Counted from the first letter of the stretch, positions 1 to 6,087 are shown. The stretch is DNA of 11,595 bases from Spirochaetaceae bacterium (GCA_009778835.1 WRFK01000031.1:1-11595); one strand, 5' to 3'. Translations and numbers: made by a program. Notes: generated by a model from the letters alone, not told the origin.

Positions 1-19
1 CCAGCTGAGCTACGGGCGC
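1..19 (-). tRNA. tRNA 5' end, cut by window edge (possibly tRNA-Arg)
   Basis: Read on the minus strand, this stretch starts with a seven-base acceptor strand (GCGCCCG), then TA, then the D-arm start GCTCAGCTGG, which is the typical 5' end of a bacterial tRNA. The anticodon lies outside the window, so identity cannot be read. The opening resembles bacterial tRNA-Arg genes, but that is only a guess. It lies 11 nt downstream of tRNA-His on the same strand, so the two are probably co-transcribed. Confidence 0.8.
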
Positions 20-30
20 TCTTAAAATTG

Positions 31-104
31 GGTGGATGACGGGATTTGAACCCGCGACAACCAGATCCACAATCTGGGACTCTAACCACTGAGCTACATC
101 CACC
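31..104 (-). tRNA. tRNA-His (anticodon GTG)
   Basis: The minus strand folds as a full cloverleaf. The acceptor strands GTGGATG and CATCCAC pair perfectly, and an extra 5' G (position 104) faces C73 (position 31), the G-1:C73 pair that identifies bacterial tRNA-His. The anticodon stem CCAGA/TCTGG encloses the loop TTGTGGA with anticodon GTG at 70..68. The T arm contains GCGGG/CCCGT around TTCAAAT. The 3' CCA is not encoded (CAA follows C73), so CCA must be added by nucleotidyltransferase. Confidence 0.97.
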
Positions 105-121
105 ATATTTTTAGTATAGTG

Positions 122-150
122 ATAATGGATTATTTGACCTTTTTTGTCAA
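122..150 (-). promoter_or_regulatory. probable promoter of the tRNA-His operon
   Basis: On the minus strand a consensus TTGACA (150..145) is followed after 17 nt by CATTAT (127..122), a 4/6 match to the -10 hexamer. A second possible -10, TATACT, lies at 118..113 but has no good -35. Transcription would begin just upstream of tRNA-His. rarA ends at 197 on the same strand, so read-through from rarA is also possible; no clear terminator is visible between them. Confidence 0.5.
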
Positions 151-196
151 CTACAAACCAGTGCCGCGCCCCACATGGAGAGGCTATGGAATAAAT

Positions 197-2401
197 CTAT
201 TCTTTAACTGCAGTTATAAAAACGTAAGTGCTTTTCCAGTTTATCTCTTTACCGGGCAATCTTTCCAATGCCTGTTCTTTGATGCTTTTATATAAATCTT
301 TTTCTATTAAAGAAATAATAATTGATCCATAGCTTTCTTTGGATTCATCAAACCATTTTTCTATATCGTTTTTAGTTATAATTCTGGTTTCAAACCAATC
401 TTTTTCCCTGAATGCTATTTTTTTAAATCCGGAATCATGGAGTGTTTTTTTCAAGTTATCGATATCTAAAGATATTCCATATTTATTATTTTCATAAATG
501 TTTTTTTCTGCATTTAAAAATATATCAAAATCTTTATTACTAAAAGCAGTGCTATCCATAAACTGAGATATTCTCGAAGATTTTGATGGCAAACTTTCTG
601 CGAGAGAAATTCGGCCTTCCATGTCCAAAATAGTAAAAAGCTTATCCGATATATTTTTGATATTGTTTTGCTTTAAAAATAAATTTCGCGCTATTGCAAT
701 ATCATAGATTCCGGTTTCTTTTTCTTCCTGCAAATAGTGTTCCGGATTATCATTAATTAATATTGGTTTTTCAGATATTTCTGCATATATGGAGTGTTTA
801 TCAATAACTTCTATATCAGGTTTATTATTATTGATATAAAATACGCCCCCTTCCGGTACATGCCTTTGCGCTTCCCAAATTAAAAGACCCCTGTCGCGAC
901 TTGCTATCAATATTCTGTCATGCCGCTTTATATTGATTTGAGAGAATATTTTTTCTCTGACAGCAGATAAAATTATATTTTTATTGTCTGAAGTCCGTTT
1001 GTACCATTCATCTTTCTTTTTATCAGGAGGAGAAAAGGTAAGTGTTTCCTGGTCAGAGTCATCTCTTTCCATCTGGGCTTCTATTTGCGCTTCTCTTCTG
1101 CGGGATATTTCTTTCATGAGATCTGCTTCAAAACCTGTCTCTCCGGGCGCATAAAAAAATTTCCCTTTTAATGCATCGGGAAGATATTGCTGTGCAACCC
1201 AGTGGTCCTTATACGCATGGGGGTACAGATAATTTTTTCCATGACCAAAACTTTCTTTGTCGCGGGAAGCGTCCTTGATATTTACAGGAACTTCCATATG
1301 TTTTTCTTCTCTTATTGTTTTAAGCGCGTCAAAAATTGAAAGAGCAGAATTTGATTTTTTTGTACATGCAAGATAAAGAGAAGCTTCGGAAAGAATAAGC
1401 TGGCCTTCCGGCATTCCGATACGTTCAAAAGCCTGAGCTGCCGCATTTACAACCACAAGCGCATTTGGATCTGCGAGCCCTATATCTTCGGCTGCAGAAA
1501 TGATCATACGCCTGAGTATAAATTTGGGGTCTTCTCCGGCATCAAGCATTCTTGCCAGCCAGTATAGCGTGGCATCTGGATCAGAACCTCTTATTGATTT
1601 TATAAATGCGCTTATGACATCAAAATGATAATCCCCTTCTTTGTCATAGAGAAGAACTCTTCGTTGGATACTCTCTTCTGCGATCTCCATGCTTATATAT
1701 ATTGTTTCATCTTGTGTTGGCGGAAATTGTTTTGGTGTTGTTTCAACTGCAAGCTGAAGCGCATTAAAAAGACTTCTTGCATCCCCATTTGCAATATCAG
1801 CCAGGTGGTCGAGAGCCCCTTTTTCAAATTCTATTTTATATTTGCCATAACCTTTTTCTTTATCTTTAAGCGCTCTTTCAGCTGCTTTTAAAAGATTTTC
1901 TTTTGACAGAGGAAGAAGCTGAAATATTCTGCTTCTGCTTACAAGAGCGGAGTTTACCTCATAAAAAGGATTTTCTGTTGTGGCGCCAATCAGTATAAAT
2001 GTCCCATTTTCAACCCAGGGAAGCAGGGCATCCTGTTGGGCTTTATTCCATCTGTGAACTTCATCTACAAAAAGAATTGTTTTTTTATCATATAGTTCTA
2101 GTCTTTTTTTTGCATCTATAATTTCATCCCGTATTTCTTTTACTCCGGATAAAACAGCATTAATTGTTATAAATGCGCTTTTTGTTGTTTTTGCGATAAT
2201 TTTGGCAAGAGTTGTTTTTCCTGTTCCAGGCGGGCCGTAAAAAATAAGAGAAGAGAGCTGATCTGCCTGTATGGCTCTTCTTAGAAGCCTCCCTTTTCCT
2301 ACAAGATGTTCCTGACCTATAAACTCATCGAGTGTTTCGGCGCGCATTCTTGCTGCAAGAGGAAGTTCTTTTTTGTCTCCGGAAGATGAAAATAGATCCA
2401 T
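197..2401 (-). CDS. rarA: replication-associated recombination protein A (RarA/MgsA) with fused C-terminal methyltransferase-like domain
   Basis: A 734-residue protein. Residues 1 to about 440 are a complete RarA/MgsA-type AAA+ ATPase, a family acting at stalled replication forks and gaps. Visible motifs are Walker A GPPGTGKT (56-63), Walker B with DEVHR (113-117), sensor 1 GATTENP (139-145), the arginine-finger region SRSR (155-158), sensor 2 GDARS (206-210) and the C-terminal tetramerisation part (PEGQLILSEA, NYLYPHAYKDHW). The usual family length is near 430-450. About 290 extra residues follow an acidic linker near 445-465. The extension resembles a class I methyltransferase fold (RILIASRDRGLLIWEA near 496-511, YDIAIARN near 566-573, GRISLAESLPS near 596-606), but the glycine-rich cofactor loop is not canonical. 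RarA fusions with an unknown C-terminal domain are known in some bacteria. The ATG at 2401 gives the typical MDLFS start and has no Shine-Dalgarno; a TATAAT sits 6 nt upstream. Confidence 0.93.
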   Translation of the reverse strand: MDLFSSSGDKKELPLAARMRAETLDEFIGQEHLVGKGRLLRRAIQADQLSSLIFYGPPGTGKTTLAKIIAKTTKSAFITINAVLSGVKEIRDEIIDAKKRLELYDKKTILFVDEVHRWNKAQQDALLPWVENGTFILIGATTENPFYEVNSALVSRSRIFQLLPLSKENLLKAAERALKDKEKGYGKYKIEFEKGALDHLADIANGDARSLFNALQLAVETTPKQFPPTQDETIYISMEIAEESIQRRVLLYDKEGDYHFDVISAFIKSIRGSDPDATLYWLARMLDAGEDPKFILRRMIISAAEDIGLADPNALVVVNAAAQAFERIGMPEGQLILSEASLYLACTKKSNSALSIFDALKTIREEKHMEVPVNIKDASRDKESFGHGKNYLYPHAYKDHWVAQQYLPDALKGKFFYAPGETGFEADLMKEISRRREAQIEAQMERDDSDQETLTFSPPDKKKDEWYKRTSDNKNIILSAVREKIFSQINIKRHDRILIASRDRGLLIWEAQRHVPEGGVFYINNNKPDIEVIDKHSIYAEISEKPILINDNPEHYLQEEKETGIYDIAIARNLFLKQNNIKNISDKLFTILDMEGRISLAESLPSKSSRISQFMDSTAFSNKDFDIFLNAEKNIYENNKYGISLDIDNLKKTLHDSGFKKIAFREKDWFETRIITKNDIEKWFDESKESYGSIIISLIEKDLYKSIKEQALERLPGKEINWKSTYVFITAVKE

Positions 2402-2407
2402 GGTTAA

Positions 2408-2413
2408 ATTATA
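2408..2413 (-). promoter_or_regulatory. -10 hexamer of rarA, positioned for a leaderless transcript
   Basis: TATAAT on the minus strand ends 6 nt before the rarA ATG (2401). With a hexamer at -12 to -7, +1 would be the A of the start codon. No good -35 hexamer is seen at 16-18 nt, so the assignment rests on the exact consensus -10, the spacing shared with three other genes here, and the absence of a Shine-Dalgarno. The surrounding DNA is very AT-rich, so a chance match is possible. Confidence 0.5.
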
Positions 2414-2526
2414 TAATAAAAATAGAAAAAATAGTAAATCAAATTATTTTTTTAATATATAAAAAGCTCATAATTATTTCAAATTAAGGGAATATATCTA
2501 TTATAGAATCTTCACTAAAAATAAGG

Positions 2527-2532
2527 TATAAT
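2527..2532 (+). promoter_or_regulatory. -10 hexamer of the NUDIX gene, positioned for a leaderless transcript
   Basis: A perfect TATAAT is followed by six bases (GATTTT) and then the ATG at 2539. The only purine-rich match, AAGG at 2523-2526, is 12 nt from the ATG, too far for a normal Shine-Dalgarno. No convincing -35 is present. The promoter is divergent from the rarA promoter across a 137-nt AT-rich gap. Confidence 0.55.
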
Positions 2533-2538
2533 GATTTT

Positions 2539-3099
2539 ATGGATAAAAATAATAATCTTGTATGGATAGAAAAAAGCAGAAAAGTTGTAAAAGATTTTAG
2601 AATATTTAAAGCTTGTGAAGTTACAAGTAGCGCGCCTGACGGAAAGGAGAGTACCTTTGTGCAGCTTGATTCTCCGGACTGGGTAAATATTGTATGTATT
2701 GTAAAAAATGAAAATGGCGAAGATTCTTTTTTAATGGTAAGGCAGTTTAGACATGGCAGCGGTTCCATAACAATGGAATTCCCGGCAGGTCTTGTGGATA
2801 AGGGAGAAGCTCCTGAAAATGCGGCAAAAAGGGAGCTTCTTGAAGAGACCGGATATAGCGCTGAAAAATTTATCCTTATAGGAGAGGCAAATCCAGATCC
2901 TGCTTTTATGAATAATACTTCTTACACATATTTTGCTGTAAACCCTGTGAAATCAAAAGCGCAATCCCTTGATGAAGATGAGCTTATTGATGTTAAGATA
3001 ATTCCTGTAAAAGAGTTTGAAAGCAGGATGGGGACAGGTGAATTTATAAATGCAATAACAATTGTTGCATATACCTGGTACAAAAAAATAGTATTTTAA
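2539..3099 (+). CDS. NUDIX hydrolase, ADP-ribose pyrophosphatase-like
   Basis: A 186-residue protein of normal size for the ADP-ribose/nucleoside-diphosphate-sugar pyrophosphatase branch of the NUDIX family. The complete NUDIX box G-x5-E-x7-REUxEExGU is visible at 84-106, with G84, E90, R98, E99, E102, E103 and G105 all present; these residues bind the catalytic divalent metal. An upstream FPAG (81-84) and a downstream ANPDPAF (117-123) also fit this branch. Likely role is hydrolysis of ADP-ribose or a similar nucleoside diphosphate derivative in the cytoplasm; the substrate cannot be proved from sequence. It is a single gene, divergent from rarA, ending directly against a convergent tRNA-Cys gene. 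Confidence 0.92.
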   Translation: MDKNNNLVWIEKSRKVVKDFRIFKACEVTSSAPDGKESTFVQLDSPDWVNIVCIVKNENGEDSFLMVRQFRHGSGSITMEFPAGLVDKGEAPENAAKRELLEETGYSAEKFILIGEANPDPAFMNNTSYTYFAVNPVKSKAQSLDEDELIDVKIIPVKEFESRMGTGEFINAITIVAYTWYKKIVF

Positions 3100-3170
3100 G
3101 GCGCCGAGCGGATTCGAACCGCTGCATAAAGGTTTTGCAGACCTCTCCCTTACCGCTTGGGTACGGCGCC
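3099..3170 (-). tRNA. tRNA-Cys (anticodon GCA)
   Basis: The minus strand gives a standard 72-nt cloverleaf: acceptor GGCGCCG/CGGCGCC (perfect), D stem CCC/GGG, anticodon stem GAGGT/ACCTT with loop CTGCAAA and anticodon GCA (3138..3136), variable loop TATGC, T stem AGCGG/CCGCT around TTCGAAT. The discriminator is T73 (U73), as is standard for tRNA-Cys. CCA is not encoded. Position 3099 is also the last base of the TAA stop codon of the convergent NUDIX gene, so the two genes overlap by one base. Confidence 0.97.
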
Positions 3171-3182
3171 ATGAATGAAAAG

Positions 3183-3211
3183 AATATAACAGGAATTGTT
3201 CCCAATGTCCA
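3183..3211 (-). promoter_or_regulatory. promoter of tRNA-Cys
   Basis: On the minus strand TGGACA (3211..3206, 5/6 match) is separated by exactly 17 nt from TATATT (3188..3183, 5/6 match). The expected start lies about 6 nt before the mature tRNA 5' end at 3170. The element fills the gap between the divergent tRNA-Cys and radical SAM genes. A plus-strand TATAAC at 3185-3190 overlaps it and could serve the radical SAM gene, but lacks a good -35. Confidence 0.7.
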
Positions 3212-3226
3212 GTAGAAAAGGTTGAT

Positions 3227-4597
3227 ATGGCTATTGATAAACCACTGGCAATGCTTATATTGCCGCCTATATATGATTTTGCTTTCTTTGATCTTTTTTT
3301 TAAGCCCTATGGACTTTTAAGGATTGGAAAATGGCTTCAGGATGGGGGGTGGGATTGTGTTTTTATCAATTCTCTTGATTATAAGGATGAAGTTTCACTT
3401 GGCAAAATAAAAGCTCCTGTAAGGCATGGCAACGGCACAGGTAAAATTTTCAGGCAAATTGTACCATCTCCTTTTCTTAAACTTGGGGGTGCTTTGGATG
3501 GCGCGATAATGCATGGAAATATTCCATCGCTAAAAAGAAGTTTTGCAAGATATGGAATTTGTGAAGAATCGCTCCGTTCAAAAATAGCAGCAAAGAAACC
3601 GGATATTATTCTTATATCCACATTTATGACATATTGGTATATGGGAGTATCCGAAGTTGTAAAAATATGCAAAGGAATTTGGCCAGGTGTTCCTGTTATT
3701 GCAGGCGGTATTTATGCAACACTTCTGCCGCAGCACTGCAAAGATGTTGCCATGCCTGATCATGTCGCAGAAGGGGAAGCATGGGATTTTTTAAATAACT
3801 TTTTTAAAAGCCATTCATTGCCAATCTGCGCTCCCGAAGGGGCCGGCGGAGAGGTGCTTATGGATGACCCTGTTTGGGAAGATGCTGCCGTTGTGCGGCT
3901 TAATAGCGGATGTCCAATGAAGTGCAGTTATTGCGCTTCATCAAAGCTTTCGTCTTTTTTCATGGGTTGTTACAAAACAGTTTTTGATCAGCTTGTTTAT
4001 TTAAATAAAAAATACGGAACATCCAATTTCGCATTTTATGATGATGCCCTACTGTTTAAAAAAGAAAAATCTTTTCTCCCTTTGCTTGAACTTATAATCT
4101 CAAGCAATATAAAATTTAATTTTTATGTGCCAAACGCGCTTCATATTGATTATCTTGATAGTAAGATTGTCTCAATGATGAAAAAAGCAGGTTTTAAAGA
4201 AATAAGGCTTGGATTTGAAAGTTCTGATCCGGGATTTCACGAGAGAAACGGGAAAAAATATAATGCAGATACTTTTCCATCTGTTATAGAGACTCTTAAA
4301 TCAAATGGATTTTATGGAGATAACGTAATTATCTATATGCTTGCCGGGCTTCCTGGGCAATATGCAGATGAGGTAAAAGAGAGTGTAAGATATCTTAAAA
4401 ATTTTGATGTTAGAATAAGTGTATCGGAATATTCTCCTGTGCCGGGTTCGTCCCTGTGGGAAGAGAGTGTAAAAAAAAGCATTTATCCTCTTGGCGAAGA
4501 TCCTCTTTATCATAATAATTCTATTTTTCCAATGTCATGGGAGAAATTTTCTTATAAGGATATGCAGGATATTAAAGTATTTGCCAGAAGTAAATAG
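3227..4597 (+). CDS. B12-binding-type radical SAM protein of unknown reaction
   Basis: A 456-residue protein. The radical SAM cluster motif CxxxCxxC is at C229, C233 and C236 (CPMKCSYC) and should bind the [4Fe-4S] cluster that cleaves S-adenosylmethionine. The N-terminal 200 residues resemble the Rossmann-like cobalamin-binding half of this group: LPPIYDF (12-18), GLLRIGKWLQDGG (29-41), a strand-turn at DIILISTF (126-133), VIAGGIYATLLP (157-168), and AEGEA (181-185), the usual link before the radical SAM core. Core features include the strand FAFYDDALLF (268-277), IRLGFES (326-332) and MLAGLPGQ (371-378). Such proteins methylate or rearrange unactivated carbons or modify lipids and cofactors; nothing nearby fixes the substrate. 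AAAAGG ends 5 nt before the ATG. It appears monocistronic. Confidence 0.88.
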   Translation: MAIDKPLAMLILPPIYDFAFFDLFFKPYGLLRIGKWLQDGGWDCVFINSLDYKDEVSLGKIKAPVRHGNGTGKIFRQIVPSPFLKLGGALDGAIMHGNIPSLKRSFARYGICEESLRSKIAAKKPDIILISTFMTYWYMGVSEVVKICKGIWPGVPVIAGGIYATLLPQHCKDVAMPDHVAEGEAWDFLNNFFKSHSLPICAPEGAGGEVLMDDPVWEDAAVVRLNSGCPMKCSYCASSKLSSFFMGCYKTVFDQLVYLNKKYGTSNFAFYDDALLFKKEKSFLPLLELIISSNIKFNFYVPNALHIDYLDSKIVSMMKKAGFKEIRLGFESSDPGFHERNGKKYNADTFPSVIETLKSNGFYGDNVIIYMLAGLPGQYADEVKESVRYLKNFDVRISVSEYSPVPGSSLWEESVKKSIYPLGEDPLYHNNSIFPMSWEKFSYKDMQDIKVFARSK

Positions 4598-4598
4598 G

Positions 4599-4626
4599 AT
4601 TTGTTTTGACAAATAGAGCTTTTTTT
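4599..4626 (+). terminator. weak candidate terminator after the radical SAM gene
   Basis: Directly after the radical SAM stop codon, ATTTGT (4599-4604) and ACAAAT (4609-4614) form a six-pair hairpin with a TTTG loop. A run of seven T follows at 4620-4626 after a 5-nt gap. The stem is almost all A:T and the T-run is not immediately adjacent, so termination would be inefficient. The same bases contain the TTGACA of a plus-strand promoter, so the hairpin may be coincidental. Confidence 0.3.
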
Positions 4627-4635
4627 ATGTAATAT
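4606..4635 (+). promoter_or_regulatory. candidate promoter of the outer-membrane protein gene
   Basis: A perfect TTGACA (4606-4611) is followed after 18 nt by TAATAT (4630-4635, 4/6 match). The ATG at 4653 lies 17 nt past the hexamer, leaving a very short leader around the Shine-Dalgarno. The element overlaps the weak hairpin after the radical SAM gene. Confidence 0.4.
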
Positions 4636-4652
4636 ATGTATTGAGGTGGAAA

Positions 4653-5195
4653 ATGCTATTTTCTAACAATTCGAGGCCAGGCCTCGCGCAAGCGATCATA
4701 ATTGATCCATTTTCTGGGAAGCTTTATAGAGTTTGTCTGCTTTTTGTTTTTCTGGTTTTATTGCTCTTTCCTGCCTATGCGAAAGAAAAAAATCGTCCAG
4801 ATATATTTGTAGCGCCCCTTTTGGAAGGTATTGGTTACAGCGGAGAAGGCCTTGCATTTGGAGGAGGCCTTGCTGTTGGGGCGGAGAATAGCGGGTATTC
4901 CTTAGGCTTGCGCTTACTGTATGCAACAGAGAGCGATTCCGTAAAAACCATGGAATTAAACGCTTTAATACGCTTTTATTTTTTTAACAGAGATCAGCAC
5001 AATGGTCTCTTTCTTCAAATAAATGGTGGGTCTGCTCTTTCTTCCTTAGATGAAGATAAAGTTGGCTCTGTTTCAGCCGGTATTTCGGTAGGGTGGCGCA
5101 TACCATTTGGTGAGTTGTTTTTTGTTGAACCCGCAGTGCGTGTAGGGTATCCCTATATGGCAGGAGTTGGAGTTGCCGGAGGAATCAGGTTTTAA
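4653..5195 (+). CDS. secreted, probably outer-membrane beta-barrel protein of unknown function
   Basis: A 180-residue protein. I chose the ATG at 4653 because GAGG (4643-4646) lies 6 nt upstream; a TTG at 4641 would overlap that ribosome site. The N-terminus carries a hydrophobic core VCLLFVFLVLLLF (27-39) and a cleavage-type PAYA before K44, a type I signal peptide with no lipobox. The mature part is rich in Gly and alternating hydrophobic/polar residues (for example LAFGGGLAVGAENSGYSLGLRLLYAT), which fits amphipathic beta strands, and it ends in Phe (GGIRF), the usual C-terminal residue of outer-membrane barrels. I do not recognise a named family. The region before the hydrophobic core is unusually long (26 residues) and its DNA contains a perfect palindrome. 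Confidence 0.8.
   Translation: MLFSNNSRPGLAQAIIIDPFSGKLYRVCLLFVFLVLLLFPAYAKEKNRPDIFVAPLLEGIGYSGEGLAFGGGLAVGAENSGYSLGLRLLYATESDSVKTMELNALIRFYFFNRDQHNGLFLQINGGSALSSLDEDKVGSVSAGISVGWRIPFGELFFVEPAVRVGYPYMAGVGVAGGIRF
4672..4686. repeat. perfect 15-bp palindrome inside the leader-peptide coding region
   Basis: CGAGGCC, a central A, then GGCCTCG: seven-base perfect arms, very G+C-rich compared with its surroundings. It codes part of the long pre-signal segment (SRPGLA) of the outer-membrane protein. A second small dyad, GATCA-TAAT-TGATC, follows within about 20 nt. It could form an mRNA hairpin near the start codon or be a footprint of an inserted small repeat. Confidence 0.6.
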
Positions 5196-5251
5196 ACCAA
5201 AGCTGTAGTATTCTGGCGCTTTTACGCGATATTTTTTATCTAAAACAGCAA

Positions 5252-5279
5252 TTGACTTCTCACTGGTATCTGATATAAA
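5252..5279 (+). promoter_or_regulatory. promoter-like element with no intact downstream gene
   Basis: TTGACT (5252-5257, 5/6 match), a 16-nt spacer, and TATAAA (5274-5279, 5/6 match) preceded by TGA, an extended -10. Downstream on the plus strand there is no intact ORF, only the propeller-type remnant ending at 5431. It may be the surviving promoter of that lost gene. Confidence 0.4.
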
Positions 5280-5320
5280 TGAGCAATTAAGAGTATGAGA
5301 TAAGAAAAAATAAGATGTAA

Positions 5321-5431
5321 AGCAATCCCAGCTTAAAAACAGGTGTTCTAATAAGTGCTATTGCATATGGCAATGGAAAGTTTGTTGCAGTGGGAGAAAG
5401 CGGCAAAATAGCATATTCTTCAGCTAAGTAA
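5321..5431 (+). pseudogene. C-terminal remnant of a beta-propeller-type repeat protein
   Basis: An open stretch of 36 codons before TAA (5429-5431) has no start codon of its own and an in-frame TAA just upstream (5318-5320). It encodes ISAIAYGNGKFVAVG followed by ESGKIAYSS. This closely resembles one blade-like repeat (AIAYG.GKFVAVG..GKIAYS) found many times over in long secreted bacterial proteins, often annotated as hypothetical or galactose-oxidase-like. The rest of such a gene is absent. The stretch 5196-5320 is crossed by stops in all plus-strand frames I checked. Apart from this fragment, the promoter-like element and a TGGCAT-G-ATGCCA palindrome at 5468-5480, I see nothing else in 5196-5493. 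Confidence 0.55.
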
Positions 5432-5493
5432 TTTTAGTTGTGTGCTGATATAGCGCGCGTCATTCGATGGCATGATGCCAACTCAAGTTTGAT

Positions 5494-5796
5494 CTACAGG
5501 GCTTTTTTCAACATTTCAGGATGGTTGATTGCATAGTCCAGCACCGCAGCCATAATCCCTGTATAGCCTTTTCCCATACTCTTATACTGCTCTATTGTTT
5601 TTTGATTGAGTCTAATGCCGACAGTCTGTTTTTTATTAAGCTTTTTTGACTCCAAATAAAGATGAGCCAATTGTTCCGGCGTATATACAGGACTGTCCTT
5701 ATCGTGGACAACAGGCATTTTTGCAGCTCGATCAATCCTCTTGAGTTGTTCTTTGGAAGGTTTATCACCCTGTTTAAGTTTTGTTGTTAACGTCAT
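5494..5796 (-). CDS. brnA: BrnA-family antitoxin (ribbon-helix-helix repressor)
   Basis: A 100-residue protein starting at the ATG at 5796, which is preceded by GAGAGG (5809..5804) with a 7-nt gap; an in-frame ATG at 5826 lies inside the toxin gene and lacks this site. The N-terminal half is charged and probably the toxin-wrapping part. The C-terminal half fits the BrnA ribbon-helix-helix fold: strand QTVGIRL (57-63), then TIEQYKSMGKGYTGIMAAVLDYAI (67-90), with the characteristic KGY turn. BrnA binds and inhibits BrnT ribonuclease and, with it, represses the operon. It overlaps the end of brnT by 23 nt, the normal toxin-then-antitoxin order. It looks intact, unlike its partner. Confidence 0.88.
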   Translation of the reverse strand: MTLTTKLKQGDKPSKEQLKRIDRAAKMPVVHDKDSPVYTPEQLAHLYLESKKLNKKQTVGIRLNQKTIEQYKSMGKGYTGIMAAVLDYAINHPEMLKKAL

Positions 5797-6009
5797 TATA
5801 TAACCTCTCTTCGGCCTTTGTTCCAACTCTTGCTGAAATAATCCTTATGATATTTTCACCTCGCTCGGTGAAAACTACAAAAAGAACGCGGTTTACAACT
5901 CCAATAGCAAGCCAGCGGTCTTCTTTTTCGCTATGGTACAAATCCGGCAGAATAACTTTTGATTCAATTTGTTCTTTTCTTCGCTCCATTCAAAAGTTAT
6001 TTCTATCAT
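5774..6009 (-). pseudogene. brnT: BrnT-family ribonuclease toxin, broken by an out-of-frame internal deletion
   Basis: From the ATG at 6009 the minus strand reads a typical BrnT beginning, MIEITFEWSEEKNKLNQK, but this frame then diverges and stops near 5893. The typical C-terminal half (LPDLYHSEKEDRWLAIG, VLFVVFTERGENIIRIISAR) lies in a different frame and runs to TAA at 5774-5776. The central segment expected between them, roughly 20 residues around the KHG-ISFEEA-VF-DP region of the family, is missing from both frames. This is therefore a deletion plus a frameshift near 5950-5956, not a single-base error. A 71-codon ORF from ATG 5989 covers the C-terminal half but has no Shine-Dalgarno and lacks the normal N-terminus. 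BrnT is a sequence-nonspecific mRNA-cleaving toxin; this copy is probably inactive. Confidence 0.8.
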
Positions 6010-6015
6010 GTTTTT

Positions 6016-6045
6016 AGTATAGCAAAATGTTATACATTTTGTCAA
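6016..6045 (-). promoter_or_regulatory. brnTA promoter with palindromic operator in the spacer
   Basis: On the minus strand a perfect TTGACA (6045..6040), an 18-nt spacer and TATACT (6021..6016) form a near-consensus promoter. The spacer is filled by a perfect palindrome with 8-base arms, CAAAATGT-TAT-ACATTTTG (6023-6041), a natural binding site for the ribbon-helix-helix antitoxin. Six bases separate TATACT from the brnT ATG, so the transcript should begin on the start codon. Confidence 0.8.
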
Positions 6046-6087
6046 GTATTTTAATTGAGTCCATTTACAGGTCTATAGTTTTATCAG

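Noticed and set aside
1625..1891. 88-codon plus-strand ORF inside rarA
   Set aside because: It is the complement of conserved RarA coding sequence; its Cys/Phe-rich translation has no domain pattern and no ribosome site.
3379..3763. Minus-strand ORFs of 97 and 61 codons within the radical SAM gene
   Set aside because: The plus strand carries a continuous recognisable enzyme; the antisense frames show no motif.
5200..5240. GCG-CTTTTA-CGC followed by a T-run as a terminator after the outer-membrane gene
   Set aside because: Only three base pairs can form; too weak to call.
5781..6017. 78-codon plus-strand ORF opposite brnT
   Set aside because: It mirrors the degraded brnT sequence and lacks a Shine-Dalgarno; the BrnT signatures are on the minus strand.
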